Made by a program: the position numbers and the translations under genes | Origin: Streptomyces caniscabiei | GTDB lineage: Bacteria; Actinomycetota; Actinomycetes; Streptomycetales; Streptomycetaceae | Length of the DNA stretch: 64,000 nt | Direction: 5' to 3' | Assembly: GCF_014930365.1 (NCBI RefSeq) | Contig: NZ_JABXWI010000032.1 | Location: 27,406-91,405 of the forward strand | The notes under the pieces: model-generated | Seen by the model: the letters and a program-made list of their open reading frames with translations, nothing else | The model's database searches: none | Told to the model about the DNA's origin: nothing | Shown: positions 42,717 through 51,109 of the stretch, in pieces | Layout of the letters: the number at the start of each line of letters is the position of its first letter | Position numbering within the stretch: position 1 is the first letter of the stretch

Positions 42717-44306
42717 TTACTGAGGGGGATTGCCGTGCTTGCGCGCGGGAGCGTCGGCGTGCTTGGTGCGGAGCATGGTCAGGGAGTTGATCAGCACTTC
42801 ACGGGTCCTGGCGGGGTCGATGACGTCGTCGACCAGACCGCGCTCGGCCGCGTAGTACGGGTGCATCAGCTCGGCCTTGTACTCCTTCACCATGCGCTCC
42901 CGCATCGCCTCGGGGTCGTCGGCCTCGGCGATCTGGCGGCGGAAGATGACGTTGGCGGCACCCTCGGCGCCCATGACGGCGATCTCGTTGGTCGGCCACG
43001 CGTAGCTCAGGTCGGCGCCTATGGACTGGGAGTCCATGACGATATAGGCCCCGCCGTAGGCCTTGCGCAGGATGAGGGAGATCCGGGGCACGGTCGCGTT
43101 GCAGTAGGCGTACAGCAGCTTCGCGCCGTGGCGGATGACCCCACCGTGCTCCTGGTCCACCCCCGGCAGGAACCCGGGCACGTCCAGGAGAGTGATGATC
43201 GGGATGTTGAAGGCGTCGCACATCTGCACGAACCGCGCGGCCTTCTCGCTGGCCTCGATGTCGAGGACACCCGCGAGGGACTGCGGCTGGTTGGCGACGA
43301 TGCCGACCACCTGGCCGCCGAGGCGGCCGAGGGCGCAGATGATGTTGCGGGCCCAGCGCTCGTGGACCTCCAGGTAGTCGCCGTCGTCGACGATCTCCTC
43401 GATGACCTTGGCCATGTCGTACGGCCGGTTGCCGTCCGCCGGAACCAGGTCGAGCAGACTGTCCGAGGTCCGGGTCTGCGGATCGGTGCACGGCACGCAC
43501 GGCGGGAACTCGCGGTTGTTCTGGGGCAGCATCGACAGGAGGTAGCGCACCTCGGCGATGCAGGTCTCCTCGTCGTCGTACGCGAAGTGCGCGACGCCGC
43601 TCGTCTCAGCGTGCACGTCCGCGCCGCCGAGGCCGTTCTGGGTGATCTCCTCGCCGGTGACCGCCTTGACGACGTCCGGGCCGGTGATGAACATCTGCGA
43701 GGTCTCACGGACCATGAAGACGAAGTCGGTCAGGGCGGGGCTGTAGGCCGCGCCGCCCGCACACGGACCGAGCATCACCGAGATCTGCGGGATGACACCC
43801 GAGGCCCTGGTGTTGCGCTGGAAGATGCCGCCGTACCCGGCCAGCGCCGAGACGCCCTCCTGAATACGGGCCCCCGCGCCGTCGTTCAGCGAGACCAGCG
43901 GCGCACCCGCCGCGATGGCCATGTCCATGATCTTGTGGATCTTCGTGGCATGGGCCTCGCCCAGCGCACCGCCGAAGATACGGAAGTCATGGGCGTAGAC
44001 GAAGACCGTACGGCCCTCCACCGTGCCCCAGCCCGTGATCACACCGTCGGTGTACGGCTTCTTGGCCTCCAGACCGAACCCGGTCGCCCGGTGCCGGCGC
44101 AACTGCTCGACCTCGTTGAACGAACCCGGGTCCAGCAGCAGCTCGATGCGCTCCCGCGCAGTCAGCTTCCCCTTGGCATGCTGCGCCTCGGTCGCCTTCT
44201 CACTGGGACCGGCCAATGCCTCCGCCCGTACCAACCCCAGTTCCGCCACACGTTCGCGGGCGTTTGCCGCCCCCGAGGTCCGCGGGATGTCATTCACAAT
44301 GGTCAC
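42717..44306 (-). CDS. Acyl-CoA carboxylase carboxyltransferase (beta) subunit
   Basis: A 529-aa biotin-dependent carboxyltransferase of the PccB/AccB family. Family blocks visible are GKLTARERIELLLDPGSF, HDFRIFGGALGE, GGAAYSPALTDFVFMV, NVPGFLPG-like LLDVPGFLPGVDQE and RKAYGGAYIVMDS. It makes malonyl- or methylmalonyl-CoA with a biotinylated alpha subunit encoded elsewhere. GTG start at 44304-44306 after a GGGAGGG site. An ARE-like operator lies about 50-70 bases upstream, so precursor supply appears under signal control. The TetR 1 gene follows. Confidence 0.96.
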   Translation of the reverse strand: MTIVNDIPRTSGAANARERVAELGLVRAEALAGPSEKATEAQHAKGKLTARERIELLLDPGSFNEVEQLRRHRATGFGLEAKKPYTDGVITGWGTVEGRTVFVYAHDFRIFGGALGEAHATKIHKIMDMAIAAGAPLVSLNDGAGARIQEGVSALAGYGGIFQRNTRASGVIPQISVMLGPCAGGAAYSPALTDFVFMVRETSQMFITGPDVVKAVTGEEITQNGLGGADVHAETSGVAHFAYDDEETCIAEVRYLLSMLPQNNREFPPCVPCTDPQTRTSDSLLDLVPADGNRPYDMAKVIEEIVDDGDYLEVHERWARNIICALGRLGGQVVGIVANQPQSLAGVLDIEASEKAARFVQMCDAFNIPIITLLDVPGFLPGVDQEHGGVIRHGAKLLYAYCNATVPRISLILRKAYGGAYIVMDSQSIGADLSYAWPTNEIAVMGAEGAANVIFRRQIAEADDPEAMRERMVKEYKAELMHPYYAAERGLVDDVIDPARTREVLINSLTMLRTKHADAPARKHGNPPQ

Positions 44307-44354
44307 GGCGTGTCCCTCCCTCGTGGTGAGGCCCGGAGGAGCTTCTTCCACCTT

Positions 44355-44378
44355 AACAAACCGTCTGAGCGGTTTTGA
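44355..44378. promoter_or_regulatory. ARE-like operator upstream of the carboxylase gene
   Basis: AACAAACCGTCTGAGCGGTTTTG is a near-palindrome (ACAAACCG against CGGTTTTG) lying between the epsilon-subunit stop and the beta-subunit start. It shares AAACCG...GGTTT with the sites at 45.5 and 49.3 kb. Confidence 0.6.
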
Positions 44379-44425
44379 GGTGGGTGCGGGCCGTTCATGC
44401 ATCAGCCATGGATGACGACGGCGGC

Positions 44426-44623
44426 CTACTGCCAGCTGTACGGGGAGCGGTAGGCGTCGGGAGCCCGCTCCGGGCGCCACGGCGGGACGTCGGGACTCTG
44501 CTCCTCCCCGGCGTCCTCACCCCGGGCCGCCAGCACGGAGAACAACACGACGGTGACCGCGGCCAGTTCGACGTCCGTGGCTCGCCCCCGCTCCACCCGG
44601 AGTACCGCTTGCGTGCTGCTCAT
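44426..44623 (-). CDS. Acyl-CoA carboxylase epsilon subunit
   Basis: A 65-aa protein, MSSTQAVLRVERGRATDVELAAVTVVLFSVLAARG then a Pro/Trp-rich tail WRPERAPDAYRSPYSWQ. The internal ATDVELAAVTVVL block and the terminal W...Y.SP..W pattern are hallmarks of actinobacterial epsilon subunits, which bind and stimulate the carboxyltransferase hexamer. It lies 119 bases upstream of the beta gene on the same strand. ATG at 44621-44623. The 238 bases beyond hold no gene. Confidence 0.9.
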   Translation of the reverse strand: MSSTQAVLRVERGRATDVELAAVTVVLFSVLAARGEDAGEEQSPDVPPWRPERAPDAYRSPYSWQ

Positions 44624-44861
44624 CCGGCCGGCTCCCTCTTCGTCGGAATTCCCCGCAACGGTCGGGCACCGCACTCAAGAAACGCTTTCGGCCCGGTCGA
44701 GATCCGTTTCCTTCGCGGAGGTTCGGCGCGCTCGTGGGAAGGCCGCGCGGCGGACGGCGACGGCACGCCGGCGAGGAGGCACTGTCGTCCCGGCTGGTCC
44801 GTCGACGCGGGCACGGCCGGTACGGACGAGCTTCATCGCGTCCCCGGTCCCGCCGCCCGGC

Positions 44862-45488
44862 TCAGTCGGCCGCCTCGGCCCTCTGCGCCGTCGGGATCGC
44901 CCCGTGGTGCAGCGAGGCCGCCAGCCGTGGCAGGAGCACGGTCCAGAACTGCGCGAGCCGTTCGGTCGAGAGCCAGGTGGCGTCCGTCATGCCCAGCGCC
45001 CCGAATCCGACCATCGCGGCGACGATGGCGGTCGTCGCGGCATCCGCCGAGACGGCCGAGGTCAGTTCCCCCGCCTCCTGCGCCTCGACGACGAGGTCAC
45101 GCACCCGGCGCTGCCACCAGCACAGCATGTGCGCCTCGTTCTTGCGGGAGGGGTCGCCGCACAGCCGGAAGCCGGCTCGGACCATGGGATCGGCGGCGAC
45201 GGCGAGCAGCAGACCGGAGACGGTGTCCACGAGTGTCTGGAGCGAGCTGCCGGTCGCGGAGCGGCAGCTCTCCGCCAGTTTCTCGGCAGACTCGGTCGCC
45301 GCGCTCTCCACCTCCGCGGCCAAGGCGTCCTTGCTCGCGAAATGAAAGTGCAAAGCCCCTGCGCTGACGCCCGCCCTACGGCTGATGAGGGGCAGCGTGG
45401 CCAGAGCGTATCCCTCGTCGGCGAAGATCTCGGCCGCCGCGACGACGAGGGCGCGCCGCGTCCTGGCAGCTCGCATCTGCTTGACCAC
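44862..45488 (-). CDS. TetR-family regulator 2, butyrolactone (pseudo)receptor type
   Basis: A 208-aa TetR protein: MVKQMRAARTRRALVVAAAEIFADEGY and HTH TLPLISRRAGVSAGALHFHFASKDAL. The ligand domain includes LMVGFGALG-like MVGFGALGMTDATWL. It resembles TetR 1 more than TetR 3. GTG at 45486-45488 with GGGAGGGG upstream. An ARE-like palindrome covers its promoter, so autorepression or repression by TetR 3 is likely. Confidence 0.91.
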   Translation of the reverse strand: MVKQMRAARTRRALVVAAAEIFADEGYALATLPLISRRAGVSAGALHFHFASKDALAAEVESAATESAEKLAESCRSATGSSLQTLVDTVSGLLLAVAADPMVRAGFRLCGDPSRKNEAHMLCWWQRRVRDLVVEAQEAGELTSAVSADAATTAIVAAMVGFGALGMTDATWLSTERLAQFWTVLLPRLAASLHHGAIPTAQRAEAAD

Positions 45489-45516
45489 ATGGCCCCCTCC
45501 CGGTCTGACTCCACGA

Positions 45517-45546
45517 TAGCAAACCGCATATTTGGTCTGTTTGCTA
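45517..45546. promoter_or_regulatory. ARE-like operator of TetR 2
   Basis: The flanks TAGCAAAC (45517-45524) and GTTTGCTA (45539-45546) form a perfect 8-bp dyad around CGCATATTTGGTCT. It sits 29-58 bases upstream of the TetR 2 start codon. It matches the AAACCGCATA core of the site upstream of the P450 gene. Confidence 0.65.
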
Positions 45547-45658
45547 GTCCGATCACGGTGTCTTCACGAGAAGCCCTTGACACATAGCGAGTCCCTGTCC
45601 AGCGCGGGACGGGGCGCCTTCAGAGTTCGTGGAAAGACAGAAAGCGGTCGCCGAGGAG

Positions 45659-46330
45659 TCAGACCTCGGCGTGCTCCAGCTCGCTCCCGGCCTGCCGGAG
45701 GCGCTCCGCGTTCTGGATGACCCGGGCCCCCCGGTCCGGGGCCGTGTCCAGTCGGATCAGCGCCGCGGGCGTGGCGATGGCCGGCAGCATGTGGTTGAAC
45801 AGGACCGAGACGCGCTCACTGAGATCGGACCAGTTCGAGGTCGCCTCGGAGAACATCTGCGTGCCGAGCCAGGCGCCGAGGAAGCACTCGGCGGTCTCCT
45901 TGGGGACGACGTGGGGCAGCACCTCGCCCCGTTCTTTCGCCAGGCCCAGGTAGGTGGTCGACAGTTCGATCCAGGCGGGCCAGGCACTGCCGAACAGCCG
46001 TCGGCTGTGCAGGTCGGCCGAGAGACGGATCCCCGCGAGGAGGACGGCGTCACGCGGGATCTGGTAGGCCAGCACCATGCCGACGTCCACCCACTCCTGG
46101 AGCTTCAACTCACAGGGAACGTGGCTGTCGCCGGTGATCTGAGCCTCGATCACACCGCGGGCCAGGGCCTCCTTGGAGTCGAAGTGGAAGTAGAGCGCTC
46201 CCTTCGTCACCCCGGCCCGGTCGAGGATCTCGGCGATCGTCGCCGCGGCGTAGCCCCGTTCGGCGAAGACTTCCGCTGCGGCCCGGATAACAGCATGACG
46301 GGTCCGTACTGCACGTTCCTGCCGCGCCAT
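45659..46330 (-). CDS. TetR-family gamma-butyrolactone receptor (ArpA/ScbR type)
   Basis: A 223-aa protein with the receptor hallmark MARQERAVRTRHAVIRAAAEVFAERGY, HTH TIAEILDRAGVTKGALYFHFDSKEAL and the C-terminal LSERVSVLFNHMLPAIA. Of the three TetR proteins this one is closest to genuine signal-binding receptors; the Trp-containing ligand pocket WVDVGMVLAYQIPRDAVL is retained. It would release ARE sites when the lactone made by the AfsA homologue accumulates. ATG at 46328-46330 with GAGGAGG upstream; an AAAACCGAACG sequence at 46354-46364 may be a further operator. Confidence 0.93.
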   Translation of the reverse strand: MARQERAVRTRHAVIRAAAEVFAERGYAAATIAEILDRAGVTKGALYFHFDSKEALARGVIEAQITGDSHVPCELKLQEWVDVGMVLAYQIPRDAVLLAGIRLSADLHSRRLFGSAWPAWIELSTTYLGLAKERGEVLPHVVPKETAECFLGAWLGTQMFSEATSNWSDLSERVSVLFNHMLPAIATPAALIRLDTAPDRGARVIQNAERLRQAGSELEHAEV

Positions 46331-46470
46331 GCTGTCCTCCTCAAGCGAAAATTAAAACCGAACGTTACGTACCTTACCCACGACACAACGGTCTGCTCCT
46401 GCTTGCGGCACTTCTCTCGCCCTGTGCGCCTCTTCGGGTGGGCGGACGGGGGCGAACGGGGGGCGGACGG

Positions 46471-47244
46471 TTACCAGGCCGTGCGACCCCCGTCCACCGT
46501 CAGCGTCGCACCGGTGACGAAACTCGCCTGGTCGCTGCACAGCCAGGCGGCCGCTTCCGCCACCTCCTGCGGGTCGGCCGCCCGGGCCTGCGGGGCGGAG
46601 GAGAGGGCCCGCTTCTCCGCCTCCGGACTCAGGGCGAACCACTGCTCGACCATCTCCGAACGGGTCAGGCCGGGGGCGATCGCGTTGACGCGTATGCCGT
46701 GCGGCGCGTACTCCACCGCCGCGGCCTTGGTCAGACCGATCACGGCGTGCTTGGAGGCGATGTAGGGGGCACCCGCCGCGGACGCGACCAGTCCGCCCAC
46801 GCTGCTCGTGTTGACGATCGCCCCTCCCCCGCCCGCCAGCATCGCGGCGATCTCGTGCCGCAGGCAGTTCCAGGTCCCCCGGGCGTTCGTCCCCATGACC
46901 AGCTCGTACGACGCGTCGTCGATGAGATGCAGAGGCGTCTTGTCGAGTCCTGCCCCGGCGTTGTTGAACGCCACGTCCAGGCGGCCGTACCGCCGCACCG
47001 TGAGGTCCACCGCCTGTCGGATCTCCTCGCCGTCACGCACGTCCACCACGTGGAAGCTCGCTTCGGCTCCGCTGCGACGCAGCTCGTCGACGAGTTCACG
47101 CAACCGGCTCTCCCGGCGCGCCGCCAGTACGACGACGGCTCCCTGCCGGGCGAAGACCTGGGCCGCGGCCGCTCCGATGCCGCTGCTGGCACCGGTGATG
47201 AGCGCGACCTTCCCGTCGAGGGGAGTCGCGAGATCGCCGGTCAT
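46471..47244 (-). CDS. Short-chain dehydrogenase/reductase, probable signal-lactone reductase
   Basis: A 257-aa classical SDR: cofactor loop ALITGASSGIGAAAAQ, NNAGAGLD, Ser in NTSSVGG, YIASK, and PGLTRSEM, ending VTGATLTVDGGRTAW. The HAD and P450 genes are cotranscribed with it (HAD stop overlaps this start), opposite the AfsA gene. In butyrolactone and butenolide pathways such a reductase reduces the AfsA product. That role is inferred from context. Confidence 0.9.
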   Translation of the reverse strand: MTGDLATPLDGKVALITGASSGIGAAAAQVFARQGAVVVLAARRESRLRELVDELRRSGAEASFHVVDVRDGEEIRQAVDLTVRRYGRLDVAFNNAGAGLDKTPLHLIDDASYELVMGTNARGTWNCLRHEIAAMLAGGGGAIVNTSSVGGLVASAAGAPYIASKHAVIGLTKAAAVEYAPHGIRVNAIAPGLTRSEMVEQWFALSPEAEKRALSSAPQARAADPQEVAEAAAWLCSDQASFVTGATLTVDGGRTAW

Positions 47245-47984
47245 GGCCGCACCCCTCTGGTGAGGAGTGCGGCCTGAGCCTCGCGGCGCCGCCAGACGGT
47301 CCCCTCGGCAGCGTCACGGTCGAGGGTGAGGAGCAGGTCCTCGTCGATGTCGGACAGGGAGTCCACCATGTGCCGGACGCCCGCCGCCCGCATGAGTTGG
47401 CGCTGGAAGCCGTGGGCGAAGGAGCTGGGGTGACCGACGAAGGCGACGCCCAGTTCCTTCGCCTCCTCGGCGACGCTCGCCACGTCGTCGATGAAGAGCA
47501 CCTGGTCGAAGCCGAGTCCCCACACATCCCGGGTGATCTCCGCGATTCCCGGGCGGAAACCGTCGGTGCAGACGTAGCGGGGCCCGGCGAAGTAGGAGGC
47601 CCATGCACCGAGGTGACGGTCGAAGTGGCTCTTGTCCAGGCCGCCGTAGCACACGATCTGCAGCCCGGCGGCGCGCAGCCGCCGCAGCAGGGCGAGCGCT
47701 CCGTCGGCGACGCGTACCGGATGGGTACGCAGGTACCGCTCGCGCTCGGCGAAGTAGGCGTCGATCATCCTGTGCGGGAGCACCGGGGCCCCTGCGGCCT
47801 CCACGAACGCCTGGGCGGCCGTGAGGCGCGACCGGGAGAAGACGGCATGCTCCAGCTCGGGTGTGTAGTCGAGTCCCCAGCGGACCGCGAGGCGGTGGAT
47901 CACCGGGCTGAAGGTGTCGTCGAGCAGCACGCCGTCGATGTCGACGGCGGCGAGGCGCAGGGTACGCAGTGGGGCCTGGGACAT
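47241..47984 (-). CDS. HAD-superfamily phosphatase, probable signal-lactone phosphatase
   Basis: A 247-aa HAD hydrolase. Motif I reads AAVDIDGVLLDD (nucleophile and acid Asp), motif II IVCYGG, and motif IV FIDDVASVAEEAKELGV. After AfsA couples a beta-ketoacyl group to dihydroxyacetone phosphate, the phosphate must be removed; a HAD enzyme in the same cluster is the obvious candidate. ATG at 47982-47984, 37 bases after the P450 stop. The 3' end overlaps the SDR start by four bases. Confidence 0.88.
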   Translation of the reverse strand: MSQAPLRTLRLAAVDIDGVLLDDTFSPVIHRLAVRWGLDYTPELEHAVFSRSRLTAAQAFVEAAGAPVLPHRMIDAYFAERERYLRTHPVRVADGALALLRRLRAAGLQIVCYGGLDKSHFDRHLGAWASYFAGPRYVCTDGFRPGIAEITRDVWGLGFDQVLFIDDVASVAEEAKELGVAFVGHPSSFAHGFQRQLMRAAGVRHMVDSLSDIDEDLLLTLDRDAAEGTVWRRREAQAALLTRGVRP

Positions 47985-48021
47985 GGAAGTCTCCTGGGTG
48001 AACGCGGAGTTCGGGCGGGAG

Positions 48022-49257
48022 TCAGAACGCGGGTGTCAGCAGCACCGGAAGTTCCGTGTGCCCGCTGGAGATGAACGACTCGAGAAGGCCGAGTTCATCG
48101 GCCGGGACCGCGGGCCTCATGTCGGGGAACCGCTCGAAGAGGGCGGGGAGCGCGGTCGTCGCCTCGCTCATGGCCAGGAGTCGGCCCAGGCAGTGGTGCA
48201 CCCCGTGTCCGAAGGCCAGGTGGTCGCGGCGAGTGGGGCGGGTGACATCGAACGTGTTCGCGTCGTCGCCATGGGTGCCGGGGTCACGGCCGGCGGTGAC
48301 GAGCGAGAGCACCATGGGGTCGCCGGCGGGGATGACGGTTCCGTCGAGGTCGATGTCCTCGACGGCGAAGCGCAGCGGGATGTTCGCCACCGGCGCCTGA
48401 CTCCGCAGCGTCTCGTGGACCACGTCCTCCCAGCCGACGGTGCCCTCGCGCACGAGACGGAGCTGTTCGGGGTGGGTGAGCAGGGCGCAGATGGTGTGGT
48501 CGAGGAGGTTGACGGTCGTCTCGTGGCCCGCCCCGAGGATCAGGTGGAGGGTGTCGACCAGTTCCTTCTCGGAGAGTCCCTCACCGTCCTCGTCGCGTGT
48601 CGCGATCAGCGCGCTGGTGAGATCGGCGGCGGGTTCGGCGCGCTTGCGCCCGACGAGGTCGCCCAGCAGTGCGTACAGCTCGGCCTGGTTCTCCTGGGCC
48701 TGGACGGGGTCCGTGGAGGTGGTGAACAGGACGTTCACCACCCGATGGAAGTCGTGGCTCTCCCGGCCCTCGAGCCCGAGGAGCTCGGAGATCACTCGGA
48801 TGGGCAGTTCGTAGGCGAACTCCCGGCGCAGGTCCACCGTGTGACCGGGCGGGACCTTCTCCAACCGGGTGAGCAGTTCGTCGGTGATCTCGCTGATCCT
48901 CGGTTGCAGATCGGCCACGCGCCGGGCCGTGAAAGCACCGGCGACCAGCTTCCGCAGACGTGTGTGCTCCTCGCCGTAGGCGGTGAGCATGCTGCGCACC
49001 GACACCCACATCGCCAGCGGCCACGAGTCGTTCACCTCGCCGCTGATCCACTTCGGCCAGTGCCGGTAGGCGTCCTTGGACACCCGCGGATCCATCAGTA
49101 CCTGTTTGATCAGGTCGTACCGGTTGACCGCCCAGGCCGTCACGCCTCCGGGGAGTACGACCGGGGCGACGGGTCCGAGCTGCCGCAGCCGGCGGGCTTC
49201 GCCGTGCAGATCCTGGCCGGAGGGATCGAGGACGAGCGGGACAGGGGGTGTGTGCAC
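48022..49257 (-). CDS. Cytochrome P450, probable signal-tailoring hydroxylase
   Basis: A 411-aa bacterial P450. I-helix GAGHETTVNLL, K-helix ETLRSQAP with the ExxR pair, and heme-binding FGHGVHHCLG with the Cys ligand. It heads a leftward operon with the HAD and SDR genes. A P450 with AfsA, reductase and phosphatase resembles the arrangement for SRB/avenolide-type butenolides, where a P450 oxidises the side chain. Redox partners are not encoded beside it. GTG start at 49255-49257 with AAGGAGG six bases upstream. Confidence 0.92.
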   Translation of the reverse strand: MHTPPVPLVLDPSGQDLHGEARRLRQLGPVAPVVLPGGVTAWAVNRYDLIKQVLMDPRVSKDAYRHWPKWISGEVNDSWPLAMWVSVRSMLTAYGEEHTRLRKLVAGAFTARRVADLQPRISEITDELLTRLEKVPPGHTVDLRREFAYELPIRVISELLGLEGRESHDFHRVVNVLFTTSTDPVQAQENQAELYALLGDLVGRKRAEPAADLTSALIATRDEDGEGLSEKELVDTLHLILGAGHETTVNLLDHTICALLTHPEQLRLVREGTVGWEDVVHETLRSQAPVANIPLRFAVEDIDLDGTVIPAGDPMVLSLVTAGRDPGTHGDDANTFDVTRPTRRDHLAFGHGVHHCLGRLLAMSEATTALPALFERFPDMRPAVPADELGLLESFISSGHTELPVLLTPAF

Positions 49258-49283
49258 TTGCTGCCTCCTTGCGAACGACTCAA

Positions 49284-49305
49284 AACAAACCGCATACGAG
49301 GTTTC
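49284..49305. promoter_or_regulatory. ARE-like operator between the P450 and AfsA genes
   Basis: AACAAACCGCATACGAGGTTTC matches the carboxylase and TetR 2 sites (AACAAACCG...GGTTT). It is 27-48 bases upstream of the P450 start, in the 286-base divergent region. A weaker AAAACCGGTAGG lies near 49480, closer to the afsA start. Confidence 0.6.
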
Positions 49306-49543
49306 AGCTTCTCACGGGATGATCGCGAAGCGTAACGTGACCGGAACCTATCGTCACCTATCGAGCTCAAAACTTGTCAATACCCCACGCCCGTCGGCAA
49401 CTTGACCTGGCACGGCGGAATATTTCATTCAGCGAGCCGGTTAGCCTTGGCCAATCCTTTACCTGAGGGCTCCATCAAGAAAACCGGTAGGTCCGTATCT
49501 TATTAGCCGTTGTCGCACAGACATCAAGTCAGGGGGATCTTCG

Positions 49544-50482
49544 ATGGTTCTGCACGCAGCTCAGCCCGGAATCGCCCTACCGGCGTTGCCCCGGCTCACC
49601 ACCACGGTCCCGAAGGAGTACGTCCACCGGGCCTGTCTGGCCGAGGTGTTCCTGACCGGCTGCACCAGCGAGGGGGATCAGCGGTTCTCCCTCACAGGGC
49701 AGTGGCCCAGGGCGCACACGTTGTTCAGCTACGGAATCCGGCACGATCCCCTGCAGGTGGCGGAGACGTTCCGTCAGGCAGGGATGTTCCTCGCGCACGC
49801 CGAGCTCGACGTCCCGCTCGGACAGCGGTTCGTGATGTGGAACCTCAGCTACACCACGTATCCGGAGCACATGCGGATCGCGGCGGCACCGACCGACTTC
49901 GATCTGCGGGCGCGATGCACGGAGATCACCTGGCGTCGGGGCGTGGCCAACTGGATGCGCATGGAGCTGTCCATCCACCGCGAGGGAAACCTCGTGGCGA
50001 CCGGGGCCGGTACGTTCTCGACCACTCCACCGGCCGTGTACAAACGCCTGCGGGCGAACCGGAAACCCTGGTCGGGGCCCTCGTTCGACCTGCGCGCCGA
50101 CCGCGCCCCCCTCGCCCCGGCGAGCGTGGGCCGTACCTCCGTGACCGACGTGGTCCTCTCCGCCACCGACACTCCCACCCGCTGGTTGCTCACCCCCGAT
50201 CTCGCCCACCCGATCTTCTTCGACCACTCCGACGATCACCTGCCCGGCATGGTGCTGCTGGAGGGCGCCCGCCAGGCGGCCTGCGCGGCAGCCGCCCCGT
50301 ACAGGCTGCTCCCCGTGAGCGCGTCGACCGAGTTCTTCCAGTACGCCGAACTAGACCGGCCCTGCTGGGTCGACGTCGCCCAGGTGACTCCGGCAGGAGA
50401 TGGCACAACGACCGTGGAGGTCACCGGCCATCAGGACGGGAAAACGGTCTTCACCTCGACGATCACCGGCCCGGTCGACTGA
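49544..50482 (+). CDS. AfsA-family gamma-butyrolactone/butenolide synthase
   Basis: A 312-aa protein with two AfsA hot-dog repeats: PKEYVHRACLAEVFLTGC (residues about 24-41) and the second near FFDHSDDHLPGMVLLEGARQA. The first repeat is followed by FSLTGQWPRAHTLF. The enzyme condenses a beta-ketoacyl group with dihydroxyacetone phosphate to start signal-lactone synthesis. ATG at 49544-49546 with AGGGGGA upstream. Divergent from the P450 operon that should finish the signal; a hairpin terminator follows. Confidence 0.94.
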   Translation: MVLHAAQPGIALPALPRLTTTVPKEYVHRACLAEVFLTGCTSEGDQRFSLTGQWPRAHTLFSYGIRHDPLQVAETFRQAGMFLAHAELDVPLGQRFVMWNLSYTTYPEHMRIAAAPTDFDLRARCTEITWRRGVANWMRMELSIHREGNLVATGAGTFSTTPPAVYKRLRANRKPWSGPSFDLRADRAPLAPASVGRTSVTDVVLSATDTPTRWLLTPDLAHPIFFDHSDDHLPGMVLLEGARQAACAAAAPYRLLPVSASTEFFQYAELDRPCWVDVAQVTPAGDGTTTVEVTGHQDGKTVFTSTITGPVD

Positions 50483-50543
50483 CGACAACGACGCCGGACC
50501 GTCGTCCCGGCACCCTTGCCACGTACCACCGTCCGGCCACCGT

Positions 50544-50579
50544 CCGTCCGCGGGCCCGCACGTGCAGGCCCGCGGACGG
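50544..50579. terminator. Terminator after the AfsA gene
   Basis: CCGTCCGCGGGCC and GGCCCGCGGACGG are perfect complements separated by CGCACGTGCA, about 60 bases after the AfsA stop. The symmetric shape could stop transcripts from both sides. Confidence 0.75.
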
Positions 50580-50707
50580 CGCCGTTCCGCCACCACCCCG
50601 GCCGTCTCGAAGCCGCTGCCTGGGGCACCCGCAGGCTCCCCGCACCCGGGGCACCGCCTCCGTGCATCCGCGCGACACGACCGCCTGCACCAGGTGCGCC
50701 CGGCCGG

Positions 50708-51109
50708 CTACAGCGGCAACGCGTTCCCCAGCCCCCGCAGCCCCGCTGACGGCGGCCCCCCTTCGGACCGCTCGGTCTTGCGCCCCTTGCAGCCGGGAGC
50801 CAGCGTGCGTGGGTCGACGGCCTCCGCCGGCGCCCCGGTCGCGTACAGGCCGTCCGGGTCGCTGTCCCGGTCGTGCGGCAGCAGCCAGAAGACGCGGCGC
50901 CGGAAGGTGCCCGAGGAACGGGACGGTTTGGCCTCCGGTCCCAGCAACGCGTAGCCGACCATGCGGCCGTCCCGGTGGTACGGGGGCCTGCCCCGGCGGT
51001 TCTGCAACCGGTCCAGGCTCTGCCGCACGTAGTCGAGACCGCCGACGTCCTCGAGCCACACGAGGTCCGCCTCGTGAGCGATCTCGTTCTCCTCGATGAG
51101 GGCGCTCAT
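50708..51109 (-). CDS. Small protein of replication module 1 (paralogue at 54316)
   Basis: A 133-aa protein sharing VWLED, DYVRQ, PPYxRDGRMVGYALL, RRVFxLLPHDRDS and EAVDPRT with the 54316 paralogue. No enzyme motif is visible. It overlaps the SF3-helicase stop by four bases (ATG at 51107-51109). Conserved coupling to a helicase in both modules implies a replication accessory or regulatory role. The last 20 residues are low-complexity. Confidence 0.75.
   Translation of the reverse strand: MSALIEENEIAHEADLVWLEDVGGLDYVRQSLDRLQNRRGRPPYHRDGRMVGYALLGPEAKPSRSSGTFRRRVFWLLPHDRDSDPDGLYATGAPAEAVDPRTLAPGCKGRKTERSEGGPPSAGLRGLGNALPL

Noticed and set aside
45580..45600. TTGACA on the + strand as a promoter
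   Set aside because: No rightward gene follows and no convincing -10 is found.
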